From the NCBI GenBank assembly GCA_041603235.1, contig JBFIES010000004.1:62001-126000 (forward strand): 64,000 nucleotides of DNA. Direction: 5' to 3'. Positions 1-8,136 of this stretch are shown here, piece by piece; positions within the stretch are counted from its first letter, which is position 1; the number at the start of each line of letters is the position of its first letter. This DNA comes from Panacagrimonas sp041603235 (GTDB lineage Bacteria; Pseudomonadota; Gammaproteobacteria; Nevskiales; Nevskiaceae). The translations under genes and the position numbers were made by a program. The notes below the pieces were generated by a model, which worked only from the letters and a program-made list of their open reading frames with translations, had not been told where the DNA came from and did no database searches.

Positions 1-624
1 ATCCGATCAGCCTTGCAGACTGGGGCTGTGATCACTGACGTTGGTAGCACCAAGCAGTCCGTATTGAGGGATGTCGAAAGCTGTTTCGGAGAGTTGCCTG
101 CAAATTTTGTGGCTGCGCATCCCATCGCCGGAACAGAGAAGAGCGGCATCGCCGCATCCAAGGAAGGCTTGTTCCGGGACCGCCGGGTTGTGCTGACGCC
201 GCACGCAAATCAGAGCGCTTCGGCTCTGGCACACATTCGCGCGATGTGGGAATCATTGGGCTGTCGCGTAGTGGAAATGGACGCCGCGCGCCATGACGCC
301 ATATTTGCTGCGACCTCTCATCTGCCACATGTTCTGGCCTATGCCTTTGTCGACATGTTGACGCGGCTGGACGCGGCCGACGAGATCTTTCCCAATGCCG
401 GTGGCGGATTCCGTGATTTCACGCGTATTGCCAGTTCCAGTCCCGAGATGTGGCACGACATCATCCGCGCCAACGGCAGTGAGGTGACGCGACTGCTGGA
501 AAAGCAGATTGGCGAACTTCAGGAAATGCTCGATCTGATGAAGCAAGGCCAATGGGATTCTCTCAAGGCGCGCTTCGACCGGGCTCGAACGGCGCGCGAA
601 AAACACCTGGGTCAAATCGAATGA
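1..624 (+). CDS. tyrA: Prephenate dehydrogenase, C-terminal part (cut by window start)
   Basis: The reading frame is open from the first base, so the N-terminal NAD-binding glycine loop lies outside the window. What remains matches the second half of the TyrA/TyrC family: ITDVGSTK, then AAHPIAGTEKSG with the conserved His of the active site, then the helical dimerisation domain containing TSHLPHVLAYA and GGGFRDFTRIASS. These enzymes oxidatively decarboxylate prephenate (or arogenate) on the way to tyrosine. The gene sits just upstream of aroA and cmk, a common gammaproteobacterial order for the end of the shikimate route. No ACT or chorismate mutase domain is seen at the C terminus, so it looks like the monofunctional type, although an N-terminal fusion cannot be excluded. 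Confidence 0.93.
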   Translation: MRSALQTGAVITDVGSTKQSVLRDVESCFGELPANFVAAHPIAGTEKSGIAASKEGLFRDRRVVLTPHANQSASALAHIRAMWESLGCRVVEMDAARHDAIFAATSHLPHVLAYAFVDMLTRLDAADEIFPNAGGGFRDFTRIASSSPEMWHDIIRANGSEVTRLLEKQIGELQEMLDLMKQGQWDSLKARFDRARTAREKHLGQIE

Positions 625-652
625 TGCTGTCGTTAATGCTTGCGGGTTGCAC

Positions 653-1966
653 ATGAGTTCCTCAACGCCATCGCTGGACTGGACTGTTAGGGGCGAACCC
701 AAAGTGTCAGGAGAGGTTCGCGTACCGGGTGACAAGTCGATTTCACATCGATCGGTCATGCTGGGTTCGCTCGCCGAAGGGCGCAGCCTGGTCACCGGGT
801 TTCTCGACGGAGAGGACTGCCTGAGCACCATGCGGGCTTTTCAGGCGATGGGGGTGCAGATTGATCGCAGCTCGCCGACGAGCCTTGAAGTGCACGGCGT
901 GGGTCTGCATGGGTTGAGCGCGCCAGCTCAGGTGCTGGATGTGGGCAACTCAGGCACCTCGATGCGCTTGATGTCGGGGCTGATGGCGGCGCAGAAATTT
1001 GAAAGTATCTTGACCGGCGACCATTCACTGTCACGCCGACCGATGCGCCGTGTGACCGATCCCTTGTCGAAAATGGGCGCGCGTATTGAGTCCAATGAGG
1101 GCTGTGCGCCGCTGCGGATCTTCCCGGTGGAAGGCCTGCGCGGTATTGGGCATCACTCCAAGATCGCCAGCGCACAGGTCAAGAGCTGCATCCTGCTGGC
1201 GGGCCTCTATGCCGAGGGAGAAACCACGGTCGTCGAGCCCGAGACTTCGCGCGACCATACCGAGCGCATGCTGCGGGCTTTCGGTGTGCAGGTGCACTCT
1301 TCGCCGGGCCGCGCATCATTGCAAAGCGGCCAGCGCCTGAAAGCAGCGAATATTCCGGTGCCGGCAGATATTTCTTCGGCGGCTTTTTTCATGCTGGCTG
1401 CGGCCATTTGCCCAGGGTCGGATCTCATGTTGCTTGATGTGGGTGTCAATCCTGCACGAACCGGCGTGATCCATATCCTGCGGTCCATGGGCGCGCAGAT
1501 TGACCTGCTCAATGAGCGCAGCTTTGGCGATGAACCGGTCGCGGATATCCGGGTGCGCAGTGCGGGGCTCAAAGCTGTTGCGGTAGACCCAGCCTATGTG
1601 GCGTCAGCCATTGATGAATTTCCGGCCATCTTCATCGCGGCGGCCTGCGCCGAGGGTGAAACCGTCGTGACCGGCGCTGAAGAGCTGCGAGTCAAGGAAT
1701 CAGACCGTATTCAGGCGATGGTGGATGGTTTGACCGCTGTTGGCATCGACGCCGTCGGGACACCGGACGGCGCACGTATTGTCGGTGGGCAAATCCAGTC
1801 TGGTGAGATTGACGCGCTCGGCGATCATCGCATTGCCATGTCCTTCGCCATCGCGGCATTGCGAGCCAAGGGCTCGATACGCGTACTGGATTGCGCCAAC
1901 GTAAAGACGTCCTTTCCGGGTTTTGATCAGTTGGCGGCGCGAATCGGGGTTCGGATCGGTACCTGA
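653..1966 (+). CDS. aroA: 3-phosphoshikimate 1-carboxyvinyltransferase (EPSP synthase)
   Basis: EPSP synthase joins shikimate-3-phosphate and phosphoenolpyruvate in the sixth step of the shikimate pathway. Family motifs are in order: GDKSISHRS near residue 25, DVGNSGTSMRL near 100, RPMRRV near 125, SAQVKS near 170, DEFPAIFIAAA, ELRVKESDRI and DHRIAMSF. The SAQVK and RPMRR motifs resemble the class II (Bacillus/CP4-like) branch rather than the E. coli enzyme, but the loop GNSGT keeps Gly where the CP4 enzyme has Ala, so glyphosate tolerance is not implied. I place the start at the ATG at 653; an in-frame TTG lies two codons earlier and neither has a strong ribosome site. It follows tyrA by 28 bases and precedes cmk, probably as one operon. 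Confidence 0.96.
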   Translation: MSSSTPSLDWTVRGEPKVSGEVRVPGDKSISHRSVMLGSLAEGRSLVTGFLDGEDCLSTMRAFQAMGVQIDRSSPTSLEVHGVGLHGLSAPAQVLDVGNSGTSMRLMSGLMAAQKFESILTGDHSLSRRPMRRVTDPLSKMGARIESNEGCAPLRIFPVEGLRGIGHHSKIASAQVKSCILLAGLYAEGETTVVEPETSRDHTERMLRAFGVQVHSSPGRASLQSGQRLKAANIPVPADISSAAFFMLAAAICPGSDLMLLDVGVNPARTGVIHILRSMGAQIDLLNERSFGDEPVADIRVRSAGLKAVAVDPAYVASAIDEFPAIFIAAACAEGETVVTGAEELRVKESDRIQAMVDGLTAVGIDAVGTPDGARIVGGQIQSGEIDALGDHRIAMSFAIAALRAKGSIRVLDCANVKTSFPGFDQLAARIGVRIGT

Positions 1967-2036
1967 ACGGGCCTGTTCGGAGCGACCCTTGCCCGCGCGT
2001 GGTGTCGCCCGACGAGCTTTGGGCACAATAGCGCTT

Positions 2037-2726
2037 ATGGCAGATCAATCAATGATTCCCGTCATCGCCGTAGATGGCCCCTCCGGGGTCGGAAAGGGGA
2101 TGGTGGTTCGCGGGCTGGCCCGGCAGTTGGGATGGCGGCGGCTCGATAGTGGGGCGCTGTATCGGATTCTGGCGCTCGCAGCGGTCGACGCGGGTGTCGA
2201 CCTGGCAGACATTGAGGCTGTTGCAGCACTCGCACCAAAACTCAGCATCAGTTTTGAGGGGGACAGCGAGGAGAGCGAATCCATCCTCGTCAATGGGGTC
2301 GAAAAGGTGGCAGAGGTTCGCTCAGAAGCAACCGGCGGACTTGCATCCCAGATTGCAACGGCAGAGCCGGTTAGAGAGGCCCTGCTTCAGCGTCAACGCG
2401 ATTTTCGCCAGCGGCCTGGCCTGATTGCAGATGGCCGGGACATGGGCACCGTGGTGTTTCCGGACGCCCGGCTCAAGCTGTTTCTGACCGCAAGCCCGAT
2501 GGAGAGAGCGAAAAGACGGGCAAAACAGTTGAGTACGCGCGGGCAGGTGGTTAGACTCGCCGACCTTATCGAGGAGATCCGGGCGCGTGATGAGCGTGAT
2601 CGGACCCGGTCATTGGCACCGATGGTGCCGGCGGCCGACGCCATCGAGATCGACACCAGCTCCCTGAGTCCGTCGCAAGTATTTGAACGGATTGAGAAAC
2701 TTCTGAAGACCCGTGGTTGTTCCTGA
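2037..2726 (+). CDS. cmk: Cytidylate kinase
   Basis: This enzyme phosphorylates CMP and dCMP using ATP. The P-loop GPSGVGKG is at about residues 13-20, the LDSGALYR motif follows, and DGRDMGTVVFPDA with the later ERAKRRAKQL and RDERDRTRSLAP segments are typical of the family. The ATG at 2037 gives 229 residues, the usual length; the frame is open further upstream but that part overlaps the end of aroA and has no family similarity. Cmk next to rpsA is conserved in many proteobacteria. A hairpin with a T run begins at the stop codon, so cmk probably ends the tyrA-aroA-cmk transcript, with partial read-through to rpsA possible. Confidence 0.95.
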   Translation: MADQSMIPVIAVDGPSGVGKGMVVRGLARQLGWRRLDSGALYRILALAAVDAGVDLADIEAVAALAPKLSISFEGDSEESESILVNGVEKVAEVRSEATGGLASQIATAEPVREALLQRQRDFRQRPGLIADGRDMGTVVFPDARLKLFLTASPMERAKRRAKQLSTRGQVVRLADLIEEIRARDERDRTRSLAPMVPAADAIEIDTSSLSPSQVFERIEKLLKTRGCS

Positions 2727-2748
2727 AGCGCCTTGAATGGCGCTTTTT
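2726..2748 (+). terminator. Rho-independent terminator after cmk
   Basis: A perfect 7-bp stem (AAGCGCC with GGCGCTT) has a 6-base loop and runs into five T's. It begins at the last base of the cmk stop codon. It would separate cmk from the strongly expressed rpsA. Confidence 0.75.
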
Positions 2749-2778
2749 CCGTCTTCGGAGCGATGAATGCTGTAAGAG

Positions 2779-2800
2779 GGCTGCACCGGAGCAGCCTTTT
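2779..2800 (+). terminator. Hairpin with short T run in the rpsA leader
   Basis: A 6-bp stem (GGCTGC with GCAGCC), loop ACCGGA, is followed by TTTT, 54 bases before the rpsA start. It may be a second weak terminator or an attenuator-like element in the S1 leader. The first hairpin at 2726-2748 is stronger. Confidence 0.4.
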
Positions 2801-2853
2801 GACTAAACAACCTGCCTCTCCGGCGCGCGGCAGCACCCAGAAGTGAGTGATTA

Positions 2854-4536
2854 ATGAGCGAAAGTTTTGCCGAACTATTTGAACAAAGCCTGAGCGGTGG
2901 TCAATCCATGCAGCCAGGCACCATCGTCAACGCGATTGTGCTGGAGATCAAACCCGACGTCGTCATTGTTGACGCAGGGCTGAAATCCGAAGGTGTCATC
3001 CCCCTCGAAGAATTCCAGGTTGATGGCGAACTCAATATCAATGTTGGCGATACCGTTGAAGTGGCGCTGGAAACCGTTGAAGACGGTTTTGGCGAAACCA
3101 AGTTCAGCAAGGAAAAAGCGGAACGCATCAAGACCTGGGAACGCCTGAACACGGCTTTCGAGGACAAGGAAACCGTCATCGGCATCATGACCGGCAAGGT
3201 CAAGGGTGGTTTCACCGTCGATATCGGCAGCGTTCGTGCATTCCTCCCGGGTTCTCTTGTCGATGTGCGCCCGGTTCGCGATACCTCTTATCTGGAAGGC
3301 AAGCCGCTCGAGTTCAAGGTCATCAAGCTCGACCGCCTGCGCAACAACGTCGTGGTGTCGCGCCGCGAAGTGCTCGAAGCCGAGTACAGCGCCGAGCGTG
3401 ATTCCCTGCTGGAGAATCTGCAGGAAGGCGTGGTGCTCAAGGGCGTGGTCAAGAACCTCGTCGAATACGGTGCGTTTGTGGACCTCGGTGGCATCGACGG
3501 TCTGCTCCACATCACCGACATGACCTGGAAGCGCATCAAGGATCCTTCCGAAGTGGTTGAAGTCGGTACTGAAATTGAAGTCAAGGTCCTCAAGTACGAC
3601 CGCGAGCGTCGCCGCGTCAGCTTGGGCCTGAAGCAGCTGGGCGCTGATCCCTGGGTCGAGATTGCCCGCCGCTACCCTGAAAAGACCCGTATGTTCGGCA
3701 AGGTCACCAACATCACCGACTACGGTTCCTTCGTGGAAATCGAGCCGGGTGTCGAAGGACTGGTTCATGTCTCCGAAATGGACTGGACCAACAAGAACAT
3801 CAATCCGGGCAAGGCTGTCGTGATTGGCCAGGAAGTCGAAGTCATGATTCTGGACATCGACGAAGAACGCCGCCGCATCAGCCTCGGCATGAAGCAGTGC
3901 GTACCCAATCCTTGGGAAGAGTTCGCACAGAACTATCAGAAAGGCGACAAAGTTGCCGGCCAGATCAAGTCGATTACCGACTTCGGCATTTTCATCGGCC
4001 TCAATGGTGGCATCGACGGTCTGGTTCATCTGTCCGATCTGGACTGGAACGATTCCGGCGAAGAAGCTGTGCGTCGCTACTCCAAGGGCCAGGACGTGGA
4101 AGCAGTTGTCCTCGCCATTGACGCAGCACGCGAGCGCATCTCGCTGGGTATCAAGCAGGCCGAGCAGGATCCTCTGACCCAGTTCATGGCTGAGAACCAG
4201 CGCGGCGCAGTGGTCAGCGGTACGGTCAAGATTGTTGAGCAGCGTGGCGCCGTGATTGACCTCGGCGGAGCGGTTGAGGGCTACATCAAGGCCAATGACC
4301 TATCCCGTGAGAAGGTCGAGGACGCCCGCCAGGTGCTGAAGGAAGGCGATACGCTGGAAGCGCGCTTCATTGGTGTGGATCGCAAGAACCGGATCGTGTC
4401 CCTGAGCGTGCGTGAGAAGGAAATCCAGGAAGAAGTGGAGATTGTGACGGAATACAGCCGTAACGCCTCCACAGGCCGTACCAGCCTGGGCGATATTCTC
4501 AAGCAGCAGATCGGTGGTGGGTCTGATTCCGAGTAA
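2854..4536 (+). CDS. rpsA: 30S ribosomal protein S1
   Basis: S1 holds mRNA on the small ribosomal subunit for translation initiation. The 560-residue length and six S1 (OB-fold) repeats match the long proteobacterial form. Repeats are visible by the recurring G-x-V-x-x-I/V-T/V-x-Y/F-G-x-F-V-x-I/L pattern followed by EGLVH or DGLLH and by R-R-x-S-L-G-x-K-Q. Lysine and glutamate-rich linkers separate them. The ATG at 2854 follows a purine-poor site (GAAGTGAGTGATTA), and a weak canonical ribosome site is usual for rpsA, which is autoregulated in relatives. A strong terminator follows the gene. Confidence 0.98.
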   Translation: MSESFAELFEQSLSGGQSMQPGTIVNAIVLEIKPDVVIVDAGLKSEGVIPLEEFQVDGELNINVGDTVEVALETVEDGFGETKFSKEKAERIKTWERLNTAFEDKETVIGIMTGKVKGGFTVDIGSVRAFLPGSLVDVRPVRDTSYLEGKPLEFKVIKLDRLRNNVVVSRREVLEAEYSAERDSLLENLQEGVVLKGVVKNLVEYGAFVDLGGIDGLLHITDMTWKRIKDPSEVVEVGTEIEVKVLKYDRERRRVSLGLKQLGADPWVEIARRYPEKTRMFGKVTNITDYGSFVEIEPGVEGLVHVSEMDWTNKNINPGKAVVIGQEVEVMILDIDEERRRISLGMKQCVPNPWEEFAQNYQKGDKVAGQIKSITDFGIFIGLNGGIDGLVHLSDLDWNDSGEEAVRRYSKGQDVEAVVLAIDAARERISLGIKQAEQDPLTQFMAENQRGAVVSGTVKIVEQRGAVIDLGGAVEGYIKANDLSREKVEDARQVLKEGDTLEARFIGVDRKNRIVSLSVREKEIQEEVEIVTEYSRNASTGRTSLGDILKQQIGGGSDSE

Positions 4537-4575
4537 TTCGACTGTATCCGTCCGAAAACACTAGGAAAAATTTGA

Positions 4576-4603
4576 GGGCTGCGCTTGCGCAGCCCTTTTT
4601 TTT
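4576..4603 (+). terminator. Rho-independent terminator after rpsA
   Basis: An 8-bp GC-rich stem (GGGCTGCG with CGCAGCCC) with the loop CTTG is followed by eight T's. This is a textbook intrinsic terminator between rpsA and ihfB. Confidence 0.92.
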
Positions 4604-4641
4604 CCCCTATCGTCGGCCTGCTCATCCGTGTTTGCAGTGAC

Positions 4642-4938
4642 ATGACAAAGTCCGAACTCATAGAAAGACTGGCCGCGCGCCAAACTCACCTCATGCAGAA
4701 AGACGTCGAACTGGCGGTCAAGCATATGCTCGATCGAATCAGTCTGGCGCTTGCATCGCAGGACCGTGTGGAAATACGGGGCTTCGGCAGCTTTGCTCTG
4801 CATCATCGTCCGAGTCGCGTAGGTCGCAATCCCAAAACGGGTGAGCCTGTCACCATTCCTGCCAAACATGTCCCGCATTTCAAACCCGGCAAGGAGATGC
4901 GCGAGCGCGTCAACGCATCCATGACACAAAAGGATTAA
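4642..4938 (+). CDS. ihfB: Integration host factor subunit beta
   Basis: IHF-beta pairs with IHF-alpha to bend DNA sharply at specific sites. The 98-residue protein has the HU/IHF fold: an N-terminal helical dimer part (MTKSELIERLA), the VEIRGFGSF strand, and the beta-arm with GRNPKTGEPV and the DNA-intercalating Pro region, ending in FKPGKEMRERVN. The ATG at 4642 gives the family N terminus; the frame extends upstream into the rpsA terminator, which is not coding. The order rpsA-ihfB-lapA-lapB is standard in gammaproteobacteria. Confidence 0.97.
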   Translation: MTKSELIERLAARQTHLMQKDVELAVKHMLDRISLALASQDRVEIRGFGSFALHHRPSRVGRNPKTGEPVTIPAKHVPHFKPGKEMRERVNASMTQKD

Positions 4939-4941
4939 GAC

Positions 4942-5280
4942 GTGGTTCGAATTCTGGTTTTGATCCTGATCATCGGATTTGCTTTTCTGGGCGCCGCAAT
5001 TGGCTACTTCAACGCCGAAGAGGTGGAGTTCAATTTTCTAGCGGGGTCCGTTCAGTTGCCGCTGATTGCCTTGCTGGTTGCCTCGTTTCTTTGTGCTGTG
5101 CTCCTGACTTTGCTGATTTGCTTTGTGCGCATGCTGGGGCTCAGGTCAGAGATCAGAAGTTTGCGGAAGCGACTGAATAGTGCCGAGTCTGAATTGCGCG
5201 CATTGCGGGAATTGCCTGTCAAGGCAGAAGCTCCAGTTGGCCAGGTTTCATCGGCGGCCCAGTTGCCGCCTCCGGTGTGA
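4942..5280 (+). CDS. lapA: LapA family inner membrane protein
   Basis: LapA (YciS) works with LapB in balancing lipopolysaccharide synthesis. The 112-residue product has two hydrophobic segments (about residues 3-22 and 38-62) followed by a charged, probably coiled-coil tail (LRSEIRSLRKRLNSAESELRALRE). The start is a GTG three bases after the ihfB stop, giving the family N terminus. Its place between ihfB and lapB supports the call more than the sequence alone does. Confidence 0.88.
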   Translation: MVRILVLILIIGFAFLGAAIGYFNAEEVEFNFLAGSVQLPLIALLVASFLCAVLLTLLICFVRMLGLRSEIRSLRKRLNSAESELRALRELPVKAEAPVGQVSSAAQLPPPV

Positions 5281-5312
5281 GGCACACTCACATCAGCTCA
5301 AAGAGCTAATCG

Positions 5313-6485
5313 GTGCTGGATAGTAGTCTGAGTTGGATACTTTTCCCGCTTGGCACTGCGCTAGGCTGGTATCTCGCAACGCGGGCTCCGGGCAGCCACA
5401 AGACACGCGAGTCTTCCAGTCCGCTCTCCGGGATCAGTACGCTGGCTAATGATGATCCTGATCAGGCGATTGCAGCGTTGCTCGGGGTTGATGAACTGAC
5501 GGAAGAAGCCGTCGAGCTGCATCTTACTCTGGGCAGTTTGTTTCGTCGCCGAGGTCAGGTTGATCGAGCGCTCAGAGTGCACGAGGCCCTGCTGTCCAGA
5601 GACAATCTGACTTCTCAGCAGCGCAATCGCACTGAGTTCGAGTTGGCCGAAGACTACGCCAAGGCGGGCGTGATGGATCGGGCAGAGTTGATCTACACCT
5701 CATTGGCTGATCGTGGTTACAAGCTGTTGGCTTGTCTTGAGGCGGTGGTTCGCATCTTTGAAAATTCTCACGATTGGCCGCGGGCTATCGAATTCAGTCG
5801 CCGGCTCGAGGCTGCGAGCGGTGTGTCTCGTACCGCGATAACGTCTCAGTACGAATGCGAGATGGCTGAAGAAGCGCAGCGAAAAAAGCAGGACGTGATC
5901 GCATCTGAGTTGGTCGGCCGTGCTCTGGCAACAGACAAGCACAATGCCAGAGCAAATTTGCTGAAGGCTCGCATCGCTCACGCTGCCGGTAAATGGTCGG
6001 CTGCTACCAATGCGTACGCAAAAACGGCAGAGGAAGAGCCGCGCCTGCTGCCGGAAATCGTCAAGCCATTATGGGAGTGCTGTCGCGATTGGGGGAAGCC
6101 GGAATATTTTGTCAATTGGCTGGATGATCTTCCGGATGACAGTCGTGTGGGCGCAGCCGATGTGGTTCGGGCCGAACTCCTTCGTGCTTCAGATATGTCA
6201 GCGTCGACCTATTTGCTGGATACTTTCTCAGAGCGACCGAATTGGAGCGTCCTGGAGCAGATCGCCAGTATCGATGCATCTGAAGGAAACGACACCTTTG
6301 CGCGAGCGTCGGCGGCAGTCAGGGATGCGGTCGTTACGCTTAGTCGCTCCCGGGTGCGCTACCAATGTCAGAGCTGCGGTATGACGCCGGCTCAATTGTT
6401 CTGGCACTGTCCTAGTTGCAAGCAGTGGGGTACCGTGTTTCCCGTAGATGATCGACTCGAAGTCAAGCGTCAGCCATTGCCGTGA
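5313..6485 (+). CDS. lapB: Lipopolysaccharide assembly protein LapB
   Basis: LapB (YciM) is a membrane-anchored scaffold that in E. coli directs LpxC to FtsH degradation and so limits LPS synthesis. The 390-residue length fits. An N-terminal membrane helix (about residues 7-24) is followed by TPR repeats (for example LHLTLGSLFRRRGQVDRALRV) and by a C-terminal rubredoxin-like zinc ribbon with C352, C355, C366 and C369. The start is a GTG at 5313, next to the membrane segment, as in relatives. It follows lapA by 32 bases. Confidence 0.95.
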   Translation: MLDSSLSWILFPLGTALGWYLATRAPGSHKTRESSSPLSGISTLANDDPDQAIAALLGVDELTEEAVELHLTLGSLFRRRGQVDRALRVHEALLSRDNLTSQQRNRTEFELAEDYAKAGVMDRAELIYTSLADRGYKLLACLEAVVRIFENSHDWPRAIEFSRRLEAASGVSRTAITSQYECEMAEEAQRKKQDVIASELVGRALATDKHNARANLLKARIAHAAGKWSAATNAYAKTAEEEPRLLPEIVKPLWECCRDWGKPEYFVNWLDDLPDDSRVGAADVVRAELLRASDMSASTYLLDTFSERPNWSVLEQIASIDASEGNDTFARASAAVRDAVVTLSRSRVRYQCQSCGMTPAQLFWHCPSCKQWGTVFPVDDRLEVKRQPLP

Positions 6486-6592
6486 ATCGGAATTACACCC
6501 ACCTTATTGCAGGGTCTGGAGTGGACAGCTGCTATTGATTAGCATGTAAGTCATACGTAATGGCATGCATCGTCGCTAAACAGGAGATTTAG

Positions 6593-6952
6593 GTGCTGGG
6601 AGAATTTTTGGGCTACAGGAAGTTGGCCGTCGCCGCTGCTTTGGTTGCGCTGTCAATGAGCACTGCGTTTGCTCAGGGCTCGATCATGCCTCGGCCAAGC
6701 ACTCCCAGTCCTGATGGCGGGGATCCGCGCAACCAGCGACGTGCTGCGCCAAATTTTGGACTCTACGAGTATGGCCGCGAGATATACGCGATCAAGCTAG
6801 GTTGTGCCGAATGTCCACTGGGCGACGAGCCGGTCAATGAGAAATCCGCTCGTAGGTTTTTCTGGGATGATTCGCTTCGCGTCAACCTGACTGAAGAAGA
6901 AGAGGAAGCGGTGGGCGCATACCTGCGTCAACTATTTGCGATAGTGCAATAG
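6593..6952 (+). CDS. Small secreted protein of unknown function
   Basis: I do not recognise a named family. The GTG start at 6593 has a good ribosome site (AGGAG at 6582-6586). The 119-residue product has a clear signal peptide with likely cleavage after AFA (residue 27), a Pro/Arg-rich linker, then about 65 residues reading YEYGREIYAIKLGCAEC and ending in an acidic segment and VGAYLRQLF. That layout recalls a small c-type cytochrome, but the Cys pair is C71-A-E-C74-Pro with no haem-ligating His, so covalent haem attachment is not expected. The pair could form a disulfide or bind a metal. It stands alone between lapB and a convergent luxR-type gene. Confidence 0.7.
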   Translation: MLGEFLGYRKLAVAAALVALSMSTAFAQGSIMPRPSTPSPDGGDPRNQRRAAPNFGLYEYGREIYAIKLGCAECPLGDEPVNEKSARRFFWDDSLRVNLTEEEEEAVGAYLRQLFAIVQ

Positions 6953-7055
6953 TTTTCTTTTTCCACATGAATTGAGTGATATCAACGGATTGAATGTGCG
7001 CCGAGAGTTTCGCACCTTCAGCACATTTCCGGCTGTTGATACGAGAAAGCTGCAT

Positions 7056-7811
7056 CTACTCAACATGCCAGACAAGCGAATTCAAGTGCTGAATCTTGTC
7101 AGAAAACATCGTTATCTGACCTGAGGTTAGTGCTCTTACCATTGCTTGAGCACGCGAGTTCGCGTTCAGCCTACCGCATGCTCGTGCCAATCTATCTTCT
7201 ACTGCTCTTACGTGAATTCCCAAGGATCTCGCAATGCCCTTTGCGGTATTTCCCTGCATGAGCATTTCCAGCACTTCTCGTTGTGCAGACGTGAGTGGTA
7301 CTACGGGATCACGCTCGTAGCCTGAAAGTAAAATTTCTCGTAGGTTGGACACGTTGGTGCACAGGAACTCATATGCTTTCGAATATTGTTGCCAACGCGA
7401 AGAAGATTCGACGGGAACAGGCGCACCCGATAGTGACAAAACAAATAACTCGCCTCCGATCCAGTGAATCGGAATAGTCATTCCTTCACCTAGGCCGTGC
7501 TCCTTCGCATCGCGCAAAAAACCCTGTTCTCTTCTAGATCGAGTCTCTAGCTCATCCCAGCAAAACGGTATTGCTGATTGCAATACTTGCCGAACGGCTG
7601 GATCTAGAAGTATGTACTTTCTCTCGTCATACCTATGCAACCACTCCTTGGGATACGTACTTAAGGCCGCTCGTACAACTTGACCAGACGGATGATATTT
7701 TTGAATGGCCAGTAAGTATTTTGGATAGCCGAGGGAATCCGCGAAATCCCGGACGTTAGCAATCGCCGACTGAAGGTTTGGCCATGTAATGGTCTTAGCA
7801 CAAGTGTTCAT
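7056..7811 (-). CDS. LuxR-family quorum-sensing type regulator (orphan)
   Basis: The protein has the two-part build of acyl-homoserine lactone receptors. The N-terminal ligand domain (about residues 10-160) keeps W57, Y61, D70, P71 and W85, which coincide with the TraR/LasR ligand-pocket positions, plus a GxGMTIPI stretch. The C-terminal LuxR helix-turn-helix (about 175-235) reads LTSAQREVLEMLMQG, IARSLGIHVRAVEDRL. No luxI-type synthase is in the window, so it is a LuxR solo here; it may sense a signal made elsewhere in the genome or by neighbours. The region looks richer in A and T than its surroundings. It is divergent from an AraC-type gene, with a 325-base gap between them. Confidence 0.9.
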   Translation of the reverse strand: MNTCAKTITWPNLQSAIANVRDFADSLGYPKYLLAIQKYHPSGQVVRAALSTYPKEWLHRYDERKYILLDPAVRQVLQSAIPFCWDELETRSRREQGFLRDAKEHGLGEGMTIPIHWIGGELFVLSLSGAPVPVESSSRWQQYSKAYEFLCTNVSNLREILLSGYERDPVVPLTSAQREVLEMLMQGNTAKGIARSLGIHVRAVEDRLARACGRLNANSRAQAMVRALTSGQITMFSDKIQHLNSLVWHVE

Positions 7812-8136
7812 TGATTGAGGTCTCCCAAGTTAATTTGATACTTCAGCAACGATTCGGCAATTTATTCGCGAATATTCGATACAAGTAAAAGGCGTAGTCG
7901 TAGATTACCGTATGGAACTGGCCCACTCTGAGTTTCCGTTGTCAATATTGCTCAATGCTGGACTTTGTGAGAGGTGTGCGCACTCTGATACGGGCCTGTT
8001 AATCGGAATAGTGAATTGAGAGTTTCGATTGAGCTTAGGAGCAAGAATAGTTCGCTTTTTCTTTAATTGGCACGTGAGAATCCACGCGTTCACGGTGCAT
8101 CGCATTGTAATTGACAGGCTAGATAGCTGAATTCTT
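7812..8136. other. AT-rich divergent intergenic region between luxR-type and araC-type genes
   Basis: No gene is credible here: the one open frame (minus, 7905-8318) runs antisense into the araC-type gene and resembles nothing. The region is visibly AT-richer than the neighbours. It contains one perfect 12-base palindrome (7863-7874) and a TTGACA-like box at 8111, which is too close to the GTG at 8137 to serve that start with normal spacing. Confidence 0.5.
7863..7874. promoter_or_regulatory. Perfect 12-base palindrome upstream of the luxR-type gene
   Basis: TATTCGCGAATA reads the same on both strands and lies 52 bases before the regulator's start, a usual place for an operator. It is not a classic lux box (no CTG-N10-CAG pattern). 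Regulatory use is inferred from position only. Confidence 0.35.

Noticed and set aside
2875..4029. A 384-codon open frame antisense to rpsA
   Set aside because: It mirrors the strongly biased codons of rpsA, shows no domain, and lies entirely within a certain gene.
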